Source: Candidatus Hydrogenedentota bacterium
Lineage (GTDB): Bacteria > Hydrogenedentota > Hydrogenedentia > Hydrogenedentales > CAILVY01
Assembly (NCBI GenBank): GCA_029565395.1
Contig: JAKQOG010000103.1
Coordinates: 1-36,242 of the forward strand
Reading direction: 5' to 3'
DNA length: 36,242 bases
Under the pieces are notes generated by a model. The model saw only the letters and a list, made by a program, of their open reading frames with translations. It ran no database searches and was not told the DNA's origin. Positions within the stretch are counted from its first letter, which is position 1, and the number at the start of each line of letters is the position of its first letter. This document shows, piece by piece, positions 36,145 through 36,242 of this stretch. The translations under genes and the position numbers were made by a program.

Positions 36145-36242
36145 TGCCGTTTCCTCGCCGCAGGGGATCTTCTCATATCCTTCTTTCGGCCCTTCGGGAC
36201 TGATTATCGGGAGAAAACGTTAACCCAGGGCATCGCTGCGCT

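Overview
The window looks like a chromosomal segment from a GC-rich, free-living diderm bacterium of the PVC or Hydrogenedentota type. The main clues are secreted enzymes typical of that group (a GxGYxYP protein, a two-headed FAD oxidoreductase, a DUF3810 membrane protein, a trypsin-like protease with a CFI-box-like C-terminal tail). Another clue is a Glu-Gly-rich linker leading to a duplicated EF-hand-like ISLSELLR module. Assignment to Candidatus Hydrogenedentota is inferred from remembered family distribution, not computed.

Layout. Positions 1-180 hold paired direct repeats that look like the end of an insertion element. From 181 to about 8424 most genes are on the minus strand: a GxGYxYP secreted protein, a 59-residue zinc-ribbon-like protein (too short for a usual ORF cut-off), a DUF6765-like protein, a large FAD oxidoreductase and a DHDPS/NAL-family aldolase. 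A MazG-type pyrophosphohydrolase on the plus strand interrupts them.

Positions 8957-16261 carry a four-gene plus-strand operon of secreted proteins: an M4 (thermolysin-like) protease, a small secreted protein that repeats the protease's C-terminal domain, a two-domain Ig chaperone-like protein, and a large Ig/EGE-repeat/EF-hand protein. This is the best candidate for an undescribed system. It resembles the Gram-positive WxL / WxL-interacting-protein loci in its parts list.

Positions 16435-21649 are housekeeping: tpiA, secG, murA, hisD and hisC. A DinD-like gene of lower GC follows, then an M48 lipoprotein peptidase, the large carbamoyl-phosphate synthase subunit on the minus strand, and an orphan antitoxin-like gene. 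A repeat-rich gap (27008-27489) precedes a sugar-isomerase-like gene coupled to a secreted TIM-barrel-type protein. The rest is a HEPN/MNT toxin-antitoxin pair with a broken HEPN gene, a DUF1015 protein, and a DUF3810 metallopeptidase-like membrane protein followed 12 bases later by the CFI-box-like serine protease. The window ends in hexamer repeats and two exact copies of a 46-base hairpin repeat.

All calls come from reading the translated sequence; no database search or alignment program was run.
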